Shown here one piece after another: positions 1 to 6,711 of a stretch of DNA of 44,364 bases. The DNA comes from Elusimicrobiota bacterium. GTDB lineage: Bacteria; Elusimicrobiota; UBA8919. The first letter of the stretch is position 1. Every line of letters starts with the position of its first letter. The notes under the pieces were generated by a model that had not been told where the DNA came from, searched no databases, and was given only the letters and a program-made list of their open reading frames with translations. A program made the translations under genes and the position numbers. The DNA lies in contig JBFLWK010000014.1 in the NCBI GenBank assembly GCA_040757695.1, positions 1 to 44,364 of the forward strand, written 5' to 3'.

Positions 1-12
1 GACCAGTTTTCC

Positions 13-136
13 CGAATATAAAATTTATTTTTTGTATGCCTTTTGGCATTTGTCATAAGTGTATCATTTTTATACGGTTGTGTCAAGAGCATTTTATTAT
101 CGGTAAAATATAAATTTATAGCCGTTTTTCAGGTCG
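13..136. repeat. 124-bp terminal repeat, left copy
   Basis: The reverse complement of this stretch matches positions 44241-44364 with only three mismatches over 124 bp. The repeat contains an outward-facing promoter on the minus strand. Its inner edge (136/137) coincides with the point where the permease homology starts. It is most likely one end of a multicopy element present in opposite orientations on either side of the window, or a repeat at which assembly stopped. The element itself lies outside the window and cannot be identified. Confidence 0.9.
58..86 (-). promoter_or_regulatory. outward promoter in left terminal repeat
   Basis: On the minus strand a perfect TTGACA (81-86) is followed after 17 bp by TACACT (58-63). 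It would transcribe out of the window, into whatever the repeat belongs to. The right-hand copy carries the identical arrangement. Confidence 0.6.
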
Positions 137-710
137 TCTATTGGGCAAGGAATATGTTGACAGTATTGATGTTCAGGTGACCGATACAAATTTAATGGAC
201 GATGTCAGTAACAAAATCAAAAAACTTATTATTATGCTTCACCGACTTTCGGAAACACAGAAAGACACAATTGATATAAGAAATATGGCGGATATTCAGG
301 AAACGATAACATCAACGGTGAAGACATTTTCTTATCTTTTAGGCTCAATCGCATTCATCAGTTTGCTGGTTGGCGGTATCGGGATTATGAATATAATGCT
401 GGTTTCAGTTACAGAACGAACCAGAGAAATTGGACTGCGTAAAGCGGTCGGCGCCGATAATAATGATATTCTTTTTCAGTTCATAGTTGAGTCGGTTGTT
501 ATATGTGTGTTAGGCGGGATTATCGGGATAATGTCCGGCTCCCTGATTTCCGTTATTCTGTCAAAATTCGCCGGCTGGTCAACAAAAATATCTCTGCCAT
601 CAGTTCTTCTGGCATTCACTTTCTCTGTTGCAATCGGTTTGATTTTTGGAATCTGGCCTGCCCGAAAAGCCGCTCAATTAAATCCTATAGATGCATTGCG
701 TTATGAATAG
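137..710 (+). pseudogene. MacB-type ABC transporter permease, C-terminal half only
   Basis: This is the C-terminal part of a FtsX/MacB-family permease, which pairs with an ATPase to move substrates or act as a mechanotransmitter in the inner membrane. A TTG or upstream start would give about 189 residues against roughly 400 in the family. Visible features are three hydrophobic segments, the conserved GGIGIMNIMLVSVTERTREI motif after the first of them, and the terminal WPARKAAQLNPIDALRYE signature. The periplasmic domain and first membrane helix are missing. Homology begins around codon 135-140 (RLLGKEYVDSI), directly at the end of the 124-bp repeat. The gene was therefore either truncated by insertion or rearrangement, or the sequence is joined at the repeat by assembly. 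A full-length gene on the other side of the repeat cannot be excluded. Confidence 0.85.
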
Positions 711-976
711 AGATATATTCAAGTCATTAAAGCACAAAAACTTTTGGCTTTTTTTTTATCGGGCAGATTATATCACTAATTGGCAGCTGGATACAGACAA
801 CTGCGACACCGTGGCTGGTTTATCGGCTGACCAGTTCAGCAGTAGTTTTAGGACTTGTCGGCTTTTTAGGTCAGGTTTTTATTCTGATTGAAATGGTTGG
901 TAAAGACGATTTAATGAATGCGATTGCACTTAACTCTGCAGTTGTTCAATCTGCTGATGTTGGCGCAGTTTTTTGA
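703..976 (+). pseudogene. MFS transporter remnant (EntS/MFS_3-like)
   Basis: The ATG at 703 overlaps the end of the permease and encodes MNRDIFKSLKHKNFWLFF. A frameshift in a run of nine T (about 748-756) is needed to continue in the family pattern GQIISLIGSWIQTTATPWLV and on through YRLTSSAVVLGLVGFLGQV. This reads straight into VGKDDLMNAIALNSAV, a motif that lies more than 100 residues further on in enterobactin-exporter-type MFS proteins, so there is also a large internal deletion. The reading ends at a TGA at 974. It is a decayed gene, called from family motifs recognised by eye. Confidence 0.7.
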
Positions 977-1153
977 ATACTTCGCTATGTTTCAGATTTA
1001 GTATAATAGCACAAGTATCGTTGCCTTTATCACTGTAATCAAGTATCGGATAATATAGAGCAAGTGCTCTATATTCCGACGACAAAACATATAGAGCAAA
1101 TGCTCTACAACCTGTCTGCGACTATCCAAGTTCACCTGCGGTTGCTTTTATAA
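977..1153. other. non-coding debris with CAAATG-loop palindromes
   Basis: No gene is visible. The stretch holds two related hairpins (1053-1074 and 1092-1107) and the 15-mer GTATCGTTGCCTTTA (1015-1029), which recurs on the opposite strand at 5760-5774 beside another hairpin of the same family. This suggests that both regions contain pieces of one repeat element. Confidence 0.5.
1053..1107. repeat. pair of CAAATG-loop palindromes
   Basis: A perfect 10-bp stem (ATATAGAGCA, loop AG) occupies 1053-1074 and a 7-bp stem (TAGAGCA, loop AA) occupies 1092-1107. They are separated by CCGACGACAAAAC. The same stem-loop plus CCGACGA/CGTCGG arrangement recurs near 5785, 18657, 33103, 36681 and 39137 with different but self-complementary stems. 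Confidence 0.6.
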
Positions 1154-1310
1154 TTTTCTATTAACAATGCGATTGAACTTGCAGGTATTGACGATAAAAC
1201 AGGCGGTAAATTTTCCGGTATTGGTTCGGATTTAGCGGGTGCCTTAAAAAATTGTGATTTTAGAAAACCGGTGATTCTTTTATCTCATCAGCCGGATATT
1301 TTTCATTCTT
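1154..1310 (+). pseudogene. metallophosphoesterase C-terminal remnant
   Basis: The open frame reads NNAIELAGIDDKTGG, then about 20 residues, then PVILLSHQPDIF. This resembles the C-terminal metal-binding part of YkuE-type calcineurin-like metallophosphoesterases (AGIDD then LSHQPD). There is no start and no N-terminal GDxVD/GNHD part, and the frame runs into the 3' end of the convergent carboxynorspermidine synthase gene. It is a leftover fragment, identified by motif only. Confidence 0.55.
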
Positions 1311-2520
1311 TTATTTCAGTAGGTAAGCCGAGTTTATTCAATAATTCAATAAATGGATCCGGGTCTAATTCCTCAACATTCACCATTGTTTTTGGATTCC
1401 ATACTTCTTTTGCAACAAGTATCGCTGCTGCGACCGGTGGCACACCTGCAGTATAACTAATCGCCTGCGATTCTACTTCATTATAGCATTCTTTATGATC
1501 AGAGACATTGTAAATAAAAATTTCCTTATGTTTACTATCTATCTCACCTTTCACAAGGCATCCGATACAGGTTTTACCGATATAATTCGGTGCAAGTGAT
1601 TTCGGGTCCGGGAGTACCGCTTTTACAACTTTTAACGGGACAACTTCCTGCCCGTCTGCTGTTTTAATCGGTTTATGAGATAACAATCCTAATGTTCGCA
1701 AAACAGTAAAAACATTTATGTAATGGTCAGAAAAACCCATCCAGAACCTGATACTGTTCGCATCAATATTTTTAGAAAGAGAATGTAGTTCATCATGCCC
1801 GTTTAAATAAATCGGTTGCGGACCGACTACTGGAAAATCGTAAATCTGTTTTATTGTATGTGTTGGGAATTCCTGCCATTTTCGGTCAATCCAAGTCCAT
1901 ACTTTTACAAATTCACGAAAGTTTATTTCAGGGTCAAAATTGGTTGCAAAATATTTACCGTGATTACCAGCATTAACATCCATTATATCAATAGTATCAA
2001 TTTTGCCATTGTTAAAATAATGCTTCACTGCTAATGCGCAGTATGCATTTACAACTCCAGGGTCAAATCCAACACCGAGTATCGCGGTTACGCCTTTTTG
2101 TGTACAACGGTCTTTTCGTTTCCATTCGTAATTTGCATACCAGGGCGGGTCTTCACAAACCTTGCCTGGCTCTTCATGGATTGCAGTGTCCATATAGACC
2201 ACGCCGGTTTCAAGACATGCTTCCAGAACTGACATATTTATGAACGCAGTTCCAAGATTGATTACAATCTCTGATTTGGTTTCTTTTATCAGTTTTATTG
2301 TTGCAGGGATGTCTAATGCGTTAAGTTGTCTTGAATATATTTTTTTCGTCTTATTTTTGATATTATTTTTTCGGTAGATACTTTCAATAATTTCATCACA
2401 TTTTTTTTGTGTTCGCGAAGCAATACAGACATCACCGAGAATATCATTATTTTGAGCACACTTATGTGCTGCAACATGAGCGACCCCACCTGCACCGATA
2501 ATCAGAACATTTTTTTTCAT
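1303..2520 (-). CDS. carboxynorspermidine synthase (saccharopine dehydrogenase family)
   Basis: This 405-residue NAD(P)H-dependent enzyme condenses aspartate semialdehyde with a diamine (putrescine or diaminopropane) to carboxy(nor)spermidine in the alternative polyamine pathway. The N-terminus carries the Rossmann motif VLIIGAGGVAHVAAHK. ILGVGFDPGVVNAYC and the C-terminal YTAGVPPVAAAILV are typical of the carboxynorspermidine dehydrogenase branch of the Lys9 family, and the length is normal. The gene starts at the ATG at 2520, 100 bp downstream of the decarboxylase gene on the same strand, so the two enzymes of the pathway are neighbours. The gap between them is filled with repeat sequence. 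A true saccharopine dehydrogenase is less likely given the nspC neighbour. Confidence 0.88.
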   Translation of the reverse strand: MKKNVLIIGAGGVAHVAAHKCAQNNDILGDVCIASRTQKKCDEIIESIYRKNNIKNKTKKIYSRQLNALDIPATIKLIKETKSEIVINLGTAFINMSVLEACLETGVVYMDTAIHEEPGKVCEDPPWYANYEWKRKDRCTQKGVTAILGVGFDPGVVNAYCALAVKHYFNNGKIDTIDIMDVNAGNHGKYFATNFDPEINFREFVKVWTWIDRKWQEFPTHTIKQIYDFPVVGPQPIYLNGHDELHSLSKNIDANSIRFWMGFSDHYINVFTVLRTLGLLSHKPIKTADGQEVVPLKVVKAVLPDPKSLAPNYIGKTCIGCLVKGEIDSKHKEIFIYNVSDHKECYNEVESQAISYTAGVPPVAAAILVAKEVWNPKTMVNVEELDPDPFIELLNKLGLPTEIKE

Positions 2521-2619
2521 AAAACACCACTGAACTGGCGCGGAACTTAATACACGGAAGCAACACGGAACTTTCCGTGCCTGTTCTGTGTTTCAGTTCT
2601 GCGTCTGTTCCGTGCCTCC
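2521..2619. repeat. ACGGAAC-type degenerate repeat
   Basis: The gap between the two polyamine genes is made of variants of (A)CACGGAAC/GTTCCGTG on both strands, including an inverted pair CACGGAA-CTTTCCGTG near 2565. The same family recurs inside the methyltransferase gene (about 13227-13270) and before acsB (13990-14040). Confidence 0.6.
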
Positions 2620-3723
2620 TTAAGATAAATTATTCAAAAAATCTTTATAATCAAACTGGCGAACAATATCTAGTTTCCCGTTAAGTCGTTTAACAACTAT
2701 TGAAGGCATCTGCAAGCCGTTGAACCAGTTTTTTTTTACCATTGTATATCCAGCCGCATCTGAAATTCTGATTATGTTGCCAGTTTTGAGCCGGTTTTTG
2801 AAGTTGTAGGTTCCAAATACATCTCCTGCCAGACATGACCGCCCGGCAATAATGTACTTGAAGTTGCCGTTCCCGGCGGAATTTATTTTTGCAGGTATTC
2901 TGTAAATCAACAAGTCAAGCATATGTGCCTCAGTTGATGCGTCCACTATTGCGATATCAATTTCATTATGAACAATATCAAGAATTTTTGTTACAAGTTG
3001 GGCTGATTGTGTAATCACCGTCTCGCCAGGTTCCAGATAAACCTGGATATGGAAACGGTTACTGAACTCTTTCAATTTTTGGCAAAACTTTTCTAACGGA
3101 TAATTATCTTTTGTAAAATAAATCCCACCACCTAACGAGACCCAGTCCAGTTTTTCAAGCAACTCGCCATAATTATGCCCGATATAATCAACTGCCTTCG
3201 CAAAACTGTGAAAATCATCATTCTCACAATTAAAATGGAACATCACGCCACTGATAAGATGCAGTATTTTCCTGAGCGATTTTTTGCCGACTACACCTAA
3301 TCGTGAATAACGCCGTGCGGGATCTGCTAAATCAAAATGGGAACAACTGATTTTCGGATTTATTCGTAGACCAACCTTAACATTAGCAACATTTTTGTAA
3401 AACATTTTTAGTTGCGATATTGAGTTAAAAATGATTTTGGTCGCATACCGTTTAACTTCTGCTATATCTTCTTTTGAATAAGCCACGCAGTAAGCATGAA
3501 CCTCTTTACCAAATTTTTCATAGCCCAGTTGTGTTTCGTACAATGAACTGCTTGTTGTTCCGTCCATATATTTTTGTATTAACGGAAAAACAGACCATGT
3601 AGAAAAACATTTCAAGGCCAGCACAATTTTTCCGCCGGAATTTGTTCTGACATAATCTATTTTTTTAAGATTTTTCAGCAATTTTTTTTCGTCAATCAAA
3701 TAGTAAGGTGTTTTCAGAATCAT
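2620..3723 (-). CDS. nspC: carboxynorspermidine decarboxylase
   Basis: This 367-residue PLP enzyme of the alanine-racemase-fold decarboxylases removes the carboxyl group of carboxy(nor)spermidine to give (nor)spermidine. The N-terminal ALKCFSTWSVFPLI contains the PLP lysine, followed by MDGTTSSSLYE. SCSHFDLADP and LGVVGKKSL are characteristic of NspC, SLGGGIYF and YLEPGETV bind PLP phosphate, and the C-terminal GRSCLAGDVFG holds the catalytic cysteine. Length and start are normal. A minus-strand promoter lies just upstream (3736-3763), and the synthase gene follows 100 bp downstream. Together they make spermidine without S-adenosylmethionine decarboxylase. Confidence 0.92.
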   Translation of the reverse strand: MILKTPYYLIDEKKLLKNLKKIDYVRTNSGGKIVLALKCFSTWSVFPLIQKYMDGTTSSSLYETQLGYEKFGKEVHAYCVAYSKEDIAEVKRYATKIIFNSISQLKMFYKNVANVKVGLRINPKISCSHFDLADPARRYSRLGVVGKKSLRKILHLISGVMFHFNCENDDFHSFAKAVDYIGHNYGELLEKLDWVSLGGGIYFTKDNYPLEKFCQKLKEFSNRFHIQVYLEPGETVITQSAQLVTKILDIVHNEIDIAIVDASTEAHMLDLLIYRIPAKINSAGNGNFKYIIAGRSCLAGDVFGTYNFKNRLKTGNIIRISDAAGYTMVKKNWFNGLQMPSIVVKRLNGKLDIVRQFDYKDFLNNLS

Positions 3724-3735
3724 AATTCTACAATT

Positions 3736-3763
3736 AGTTTACAAAAAAAATTTTTTTTGTCAA
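3736..3763 (-). promoter_or_regulatory. promoter of nspC
   Basis: On the minus strand TTGACA (3758-3763) is followed by a 16-bp A/T-only spacer and TAAACT (3736-3741). The ATG of nspC is 12 bp further on, so the leader would be very short. Confidence 0.6.
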
Positions 3764-3784
3764 GCAAAAAATAAAATTGGTAAA

Positions 3785-3855
3785 AAATTTGGTAATGCTT
3801 ACCTCAAAACAAAAAAATTTGGGAAACCAAAAAAGTACTTGACAAAATTTGGTAA
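3785..3855 (+). repeat. three direct repeats phased at exactly 30 bp (operator candidate)
   Basis: AAATTTGGTAA (3785-3795), AAATTTGGGAA (3815-3825) and AAATTTGGTAA (3845-3855) start exactly 30 bp apart, about three helical turns. A weaker copy AAATTGGTAA is at 3774. The third copy lies between the -35 and -10 boxes of the downstream promoter. The likeliest role is an operator array for the adjacent HTH protein, possibly also seen by the divergent nspC promoter. Confidence 0.55.
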
Positions 3856-3867
3856 AATATGTATAAT
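3839..3867 (+). promoter_or_regulatory. perfect-consensus sigma70 promoter of the HTH-kamA operon
   Basis: TTGACA (3839-3844), a 17-bp spacer and TATAAT (3862-3867) match consensus at all twelve positions. The ATG at 3899 leaves room for a leader of about 25 nt with an AAGGTGG Shine-Dalgarno sequence. Confidence 0.85.
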
Positions 3868-3898
3868 AATAACAGAATAAAATAAAAGGTGGTAAAAT

Positions 3899-4162
3899 AT
3901 GGCAGAAACAAAAGATGTAATGTCAATAAAAGAACTTTCAGCGTATCTTGGAATTGGGAAATCAAAAATTTACAATTTAATACGGCTTAACAAAATTCCA
4001 GCATCTAAGATTGGCAGGCAGTACAGGTTTTCAAAAGAGGTAATTGATAACTGGCTGAAAGAAAAAATTATTACAATCCCTCAACCACCGCAGATGGAAC
4101 TTTTTAAGGGAGTACCAAAGGAAAAGGAAACAAAAAAGGAAACCACAAATGAACACATGTGA
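3899..4162 (+). CDS. excisionase-type helix-turn-helix DNA-binding protein
   Basis: This 87-residue protein has one MerR/excisionase-like helix-turn-helix (HTH_17): MSIKELSAYLGIGKSKIYNL, then IPASKIGRQYRFSKEVIDNWL, at residues 8-52. A charged, Lys/Glu-rich tail follows. The family includes excisionases and small transcription regulators; no integrase is nearby, so a regulator is more likely. It starts at an ATG behind AAGGTGG, and its end overlaps the kamA start by 14 nt, so the two are translationally coupled. It probably binds the 30-bp-phased repeats in its own promoter. That autoregulation is inference. Confidence 0.8.
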   Translation: MAETKDVMSIKELSAYLGIGKSKIYNLIRLNKIPASKIGRQYRFSKEVIDNWLKEKIITIPQPPQMELFKGVPKEKETKKETTNEHM

Positions 4163-5294
4163 GCACAGCGAAACGAATAAAAACGATTGGAGATGGCAGT
4201 TAAGAAATCGTATCACAACACTTGAAGAACTGTCAAAATTTGTTTACCTTACAGAAAGCGAACTTGTAGCATTAAAAACCAATTCACGACTTAAAATGTC
4301 AATCACGCCGCATTTTATTTCATTGATAGATAAAAACGACCCGAACTGCCCGCTACGAAAACAAGCGATTCCAACAAGTGCAGAACTCAATTTTTGTGAA
4401 GATGATTTAACAGACCCCTGTGGTGAAGTAAAAGACACAGTAGTGTCCGGTGTCGTCCATCGTTATCCTGACCGTGTGCTTCTACTTGTAACTGATTTAT
4501 GTGCGATGTACTGCCGGCATTGTACAAGAAGACGGCTTGTTGGCCAAAAAGAAGTATCGCTTTCTGATGAACAATTAAATATGTCGTACGATTATATCAA
4601 ACGAAACAAGAAAATACGGGATGTACTTATTTCAGGTGGCGACCCGCTAATTCTCTGTGATAACAAACTTGAAACAATTTTAAGCAATTTGAAAGCAATT
4701 GAACATATTGAAATAATTCGTATCGGTACCCGAATACCTGTTTCATTACCGCAAAGAATTACACCTGAATTAGTCGCGATGCTAAAAAAATATCAGCCAC
4801 TGTATATCTCAATACATTTCAATCATCCGAAAGAAATTTCAACACAGACAAAATCCGCATGTCTCACATTTGCAGATGCTGGAATCCCACTTGGCAGTCA
4901 GACCGTATTGCTTAAAGGTATAAACGACAACCCTAAAATTATGATGCGGCTAATGCATGAATTATTAAAAATCAGAGTAAAACCTTATTATATCTATCAG
5001 TGTGATTTAGCGCCGGGAACTTCGCATTTCAGAACATCAATATCAGCAGGTATCAAAATAATTGAATCACTGCGTGGATATACTACCGGCTATGCAGTAC
5101 CAACATTCGTTGTTGATTTACCCGGTGGTGGTGGAAAAGTGCCGGTTTCACCTGAATATGTAATTTCTAAAAACAAAAAAAATGTTATATTAAGAAACTG
5201 GAGAAAAGAGATTTATGTATATCCAGAAAATTATCGCGAAAACAGACAAACCCGAGTGAATCGGGAAATTTTAACAGGAAAGGGGGTGAGATAA
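4149..5294 (+). CDS. kamA: lysine 2,3-aminomutase family radical SAM enzyme
   Basis: This 381-residue radical SAM, PLP-dependent aminomutase would convert L-lysine to L-beta-lysine. CAMYCRHC supplies the three cysteines of the [4Fe-4S] cluster and VLISGGDPLIL the SAM/substrate region. The C-terminal DLPGGGGKVPVSPEYV matches KamA rather than the shorter EpmB. At 381 residues it is slightly shorter than clostridial KamA. The start overlaps the HTH gene and the stop is 3 bp before the next gene. Possible roles are lysine fermentation, Nepsilon-acetyl-beta-lysine osmolyte synthesis, or donating beta-lysine for EF-P. No other lysine-fermentation gene is present, and beta-glutamate or related substrates are possible. 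Confidence 0.88.
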   Translation: MNTCEHSETNKNDWRWQLRNRITTLEELSKFVYLTESELVALKTNSRLKMSITPHFISLIDKNDPNCPLRKQAIPTSAELNFCEDDLTDPCGEVKDTVVSGVVHRYPDRVLLLVTDLCAMYCRHCTRRRLVGQKEVSLSDEQLNMSYDYIKRNKKIRDVLISGGDPLILCDNKLETILSNLKAIEHIEIIRIGTRIPVSLPQRITPELVAMLKKYQPLYISIHFNHPKEISTQTKSACLTFADAGIPLGSQTVLLKGINDNPKIMMRLMHELLKIRVKPYYIYQCDLAPGTSHFRTSISAGIKIIESLRGYTTGYAVPTFVVDLPGGGGKVPVSPEYVISKNKKNVILRNWRKEIYVYPENYRENRQTRVNREILTGKGVR

Positions 5295-5297
5295 GAG

Positions 5298-5519
5298 ATG
5301 GCACAGGAAGTCGCGAAAGCAGGTGTGAAGAGACAGGATGGTTATCTGTACTACATTGACAAGCAGGGCGATGTTTCCAGAGCGAAAATGGCCCGCGGTG
5401 GCAAGAAAGGCGGCAAACCCGAGAAAGTCGCGAAAGTCGGCGTAAAAAAAGAAAAGGGTTACCTCTATTTTCTTGACAAGAAAGGCAATGTATCCAGAGC
5501 AAAAATGGCAAGAAGGTAG
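5298..5519 (+). CDS. 73-residue basic protein made of two near-identical halves
   Basis: I do not recognise a named family. The protein is a direct duplication. Residues 4-33 (EVAKAGVKRQDGYLYY, then IDKQGDVSRAKMAR) are repeated at residues 42-72 as KVAKVGVKKEKGYLYF, then LDKKGNVSRAKMAR. The halves are joined by a Gly/Lys linker GGKKGGKPE. It is strongly basic, with no cysteines and no membrane segment. Each half looks like a small beta-hairpin ending in a positive tail, which suggests nucleic-acid or ribosome binding (inference). The start is well supported by a strong GGGGGTGAG Shine-Dalgarno sequence inside the end of kamA. It closes the HTH-kamA operon and is followed by two terminator hairpins. 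Confidence 0.7.
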   Translation: MAQEVAKAGVKRQDGYLYYIDKQGDVSRAKMARGGKKGGKPEKVAKVGVKKEKGYLYFLDKKGNVSRAKMARR

Positions 5520-5525
5520 AAAGTC

Positions 5526-5551
5526 CTGCCTGCCAACAGGCAGCCGTTTTT
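5526..5551 (+). terminator. rho-independent terminator
   Basis: A 7-bp stem CTGCCTG/CAGGCAG with loop CCAA is followed by CCGTTTTT, directly after the small basic protein gene. Confidence 0.6.
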
Positions 5552-5563
5552 GATGATGGACTG

Positions 5564-5608
5564 AAAAAAACCCTCAAGTTCCTTATTTAGGAAGAATGGG
5601 GGTTTTTT
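5564..5608. terminator. second, bidirectional terminator hairpin
   Basis: AAAAAACCC pairs with GGGTTTTTT, with an inner TTCCT/AGGAA stem. A-rich and T-rich flanks would allow termination in both directions. Confidence 0.65.
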
Positions 5609-5967
5609 ATTGATTTTTTGTGATAAATTTTGTAAAATAATATTCTCTGACAAAAATGTGTCATTCCAGGATGTCTCTATCGTGGTTCTATCAGTATCGG
5701 AAACTGAATAATTGTCTTCAACCCCGAACTTCCTTAAGGACTTTTCAGAAAAGGCGTGGTAAAGGCAACGATACCAGTGATACAAAATGTAAGCAAATGC
5801 TTACATTTGAATTTTGCTCGTCGGTAATTTTTGGTTTTTCAATTAGTCCAATTGGTCTAATTGAAAATTTAGCAGTCTCGGATTGAAATTCAGTGGCAAA
5901 AAAATCCTGTTAATCCCGTCAAAAATCAAAAACGGGTTTCATGACGAAGCCCTGACTACCTTGTATA
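5609..5967. other. intergenic region with repeats, no gene
   Basis: No coding sequence is supported. From left to right it contains the 15-mer TAAAGGCAACGATAC shared with 1015-1029 (opposite strand), a 24-nt stem-loop with an 11-bp stem (5785-5808), the imperfect palindrome around CCAATTGG (5840-5863) and a half copy of the AATCCTGTTAATCC repeat (about 5906-5926). A TATAAT at 5964 overlaps the cooC start codon and so cannot serve that start. Confidence 0.5.
5785..5808. repeat. CAAATG-loop palindrome
   Basis: The 11-bp perfect stem AAATGTAAGCA/TGCTTACATTT has an AA centre and is followed by TTTTGCTCGTCGG. It is almost identical to the copy at 18657-18682, which has the central AA flipped to TT. 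Confidence 0.7.
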
Positions 5968-6711
5968 ATGAAAAAAATCGCTATTACTGGTAAAGGCGGT
6001 GTTGGCAAAACTACAATTGCTGCTACACTCGCAATTGCGTTTTCTAAAGAAAAAAAAGTTGTCGCGGTTGATTGCGATCCCGACTCAAATCTGGCGGAAA
6101 CACTTAATTTTCCTGAACCGAAAAAAATTATACCAATATCAGAAATGAAAAATCTGATACAGGCACGAACCGAATCAAAAAATGGTTTTTTTAAGATGAA
6201 CCCGAAAGTTGACGATATACCCGAAAGGTTCTGTCCTGAATACAAAAATATCCGGCTTATAAATATGGGTTCTATTAAAAAAGGCGGCAGCGGCTGTTTC
6301 TGTGCTGAAAATACATTCATAAAAACGTTTATCAGCCATCTTTTGTTACAGCGTAATGAGTTCTTAATAATGGATATGCCTGCTGGAATTGAAAATCTTT
6401 CACGCGGGACCGCATCAGCCGTTGATGCTGTCTTGATTGTTGTTGAGCCGGATATGAAATCAATTGAAACTGCAAAAAGAATCAGGCAACTTTGTAATGA
6501 ACTGAAAATAAAAAAAGTTTTTATTATTGGGAATAAAGTTATAGATAAAACCGATAAGGATTTTATCAGACAAAATATTGATATGCTTGATATTTTAGAG
6601 TTTATCAAGTATAATAGAAATATAAGAACATCACGAGGACTATTATCAGAGAACAAGTCAATTCTAACCCAAATTTATAAAATAAAAAAACTTTTGGAGG
6701 CAGGGAAATGA
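5968..6711 (+). CDS. cooC: CO dehydrogenase nickel-insertion ATPase CooC
   Basis: This 247-residue MinD/ParA-type P-loop ATPase delivers nickel to the C-cluster of CO dehydrogenase. The deviant Walker A GKGGVGKTT is at residues 8-16, and VAVDCDPDSNLAETL holds the switch I aspartate. GGSGCFCAENTF contains the CxC motif that binds metal at the dimer interface, and IMDMPAGIENL is Walker B. Length is normal. Its stop overlaps the cooS start (ATGA), so the pair is coupled. I see no convincing promoter at the expected distance. The 350 bp upstream are repeats. Confidence 0.92.
   Translation: MKKIAITGKGGVGKTTIAATLAIAFSKEKKVVAVDCDPDSNLAETLNFPEPKKIIPISEMKNLIQARTESKNGFFKMNPKVDDIPERFCPEYKNIRLINMGSIKKGGSGCFCAENTFIKTFISHLLLQRNEFLIMDMPAGIENLSRGTASAVDAVLIVVEPDMKSIETAKRIRQLCNELKIKKVFIIGNKVIDKTDKDFIRQNIDMLDILEFIKYNRNIRTSRGLLSENKSILTQIYKIKKLLEAGK

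Noticed and set aside
4149-5294. EpmB (EF-P lysine aminomutase) paired with efp in this window
   Set aside because: The C-terminal DLPGGGGKVPVSPEYV and the length favour KamA, no EpmA gene is visible, and the genes are 36 kb apart.
5964-5969. TATAAT immediately at the cooC start as its -10 box
   Set aside because: It overlaps the start codon itself, so transcription would begin inside the gene. No properly spaced -35 box was found.
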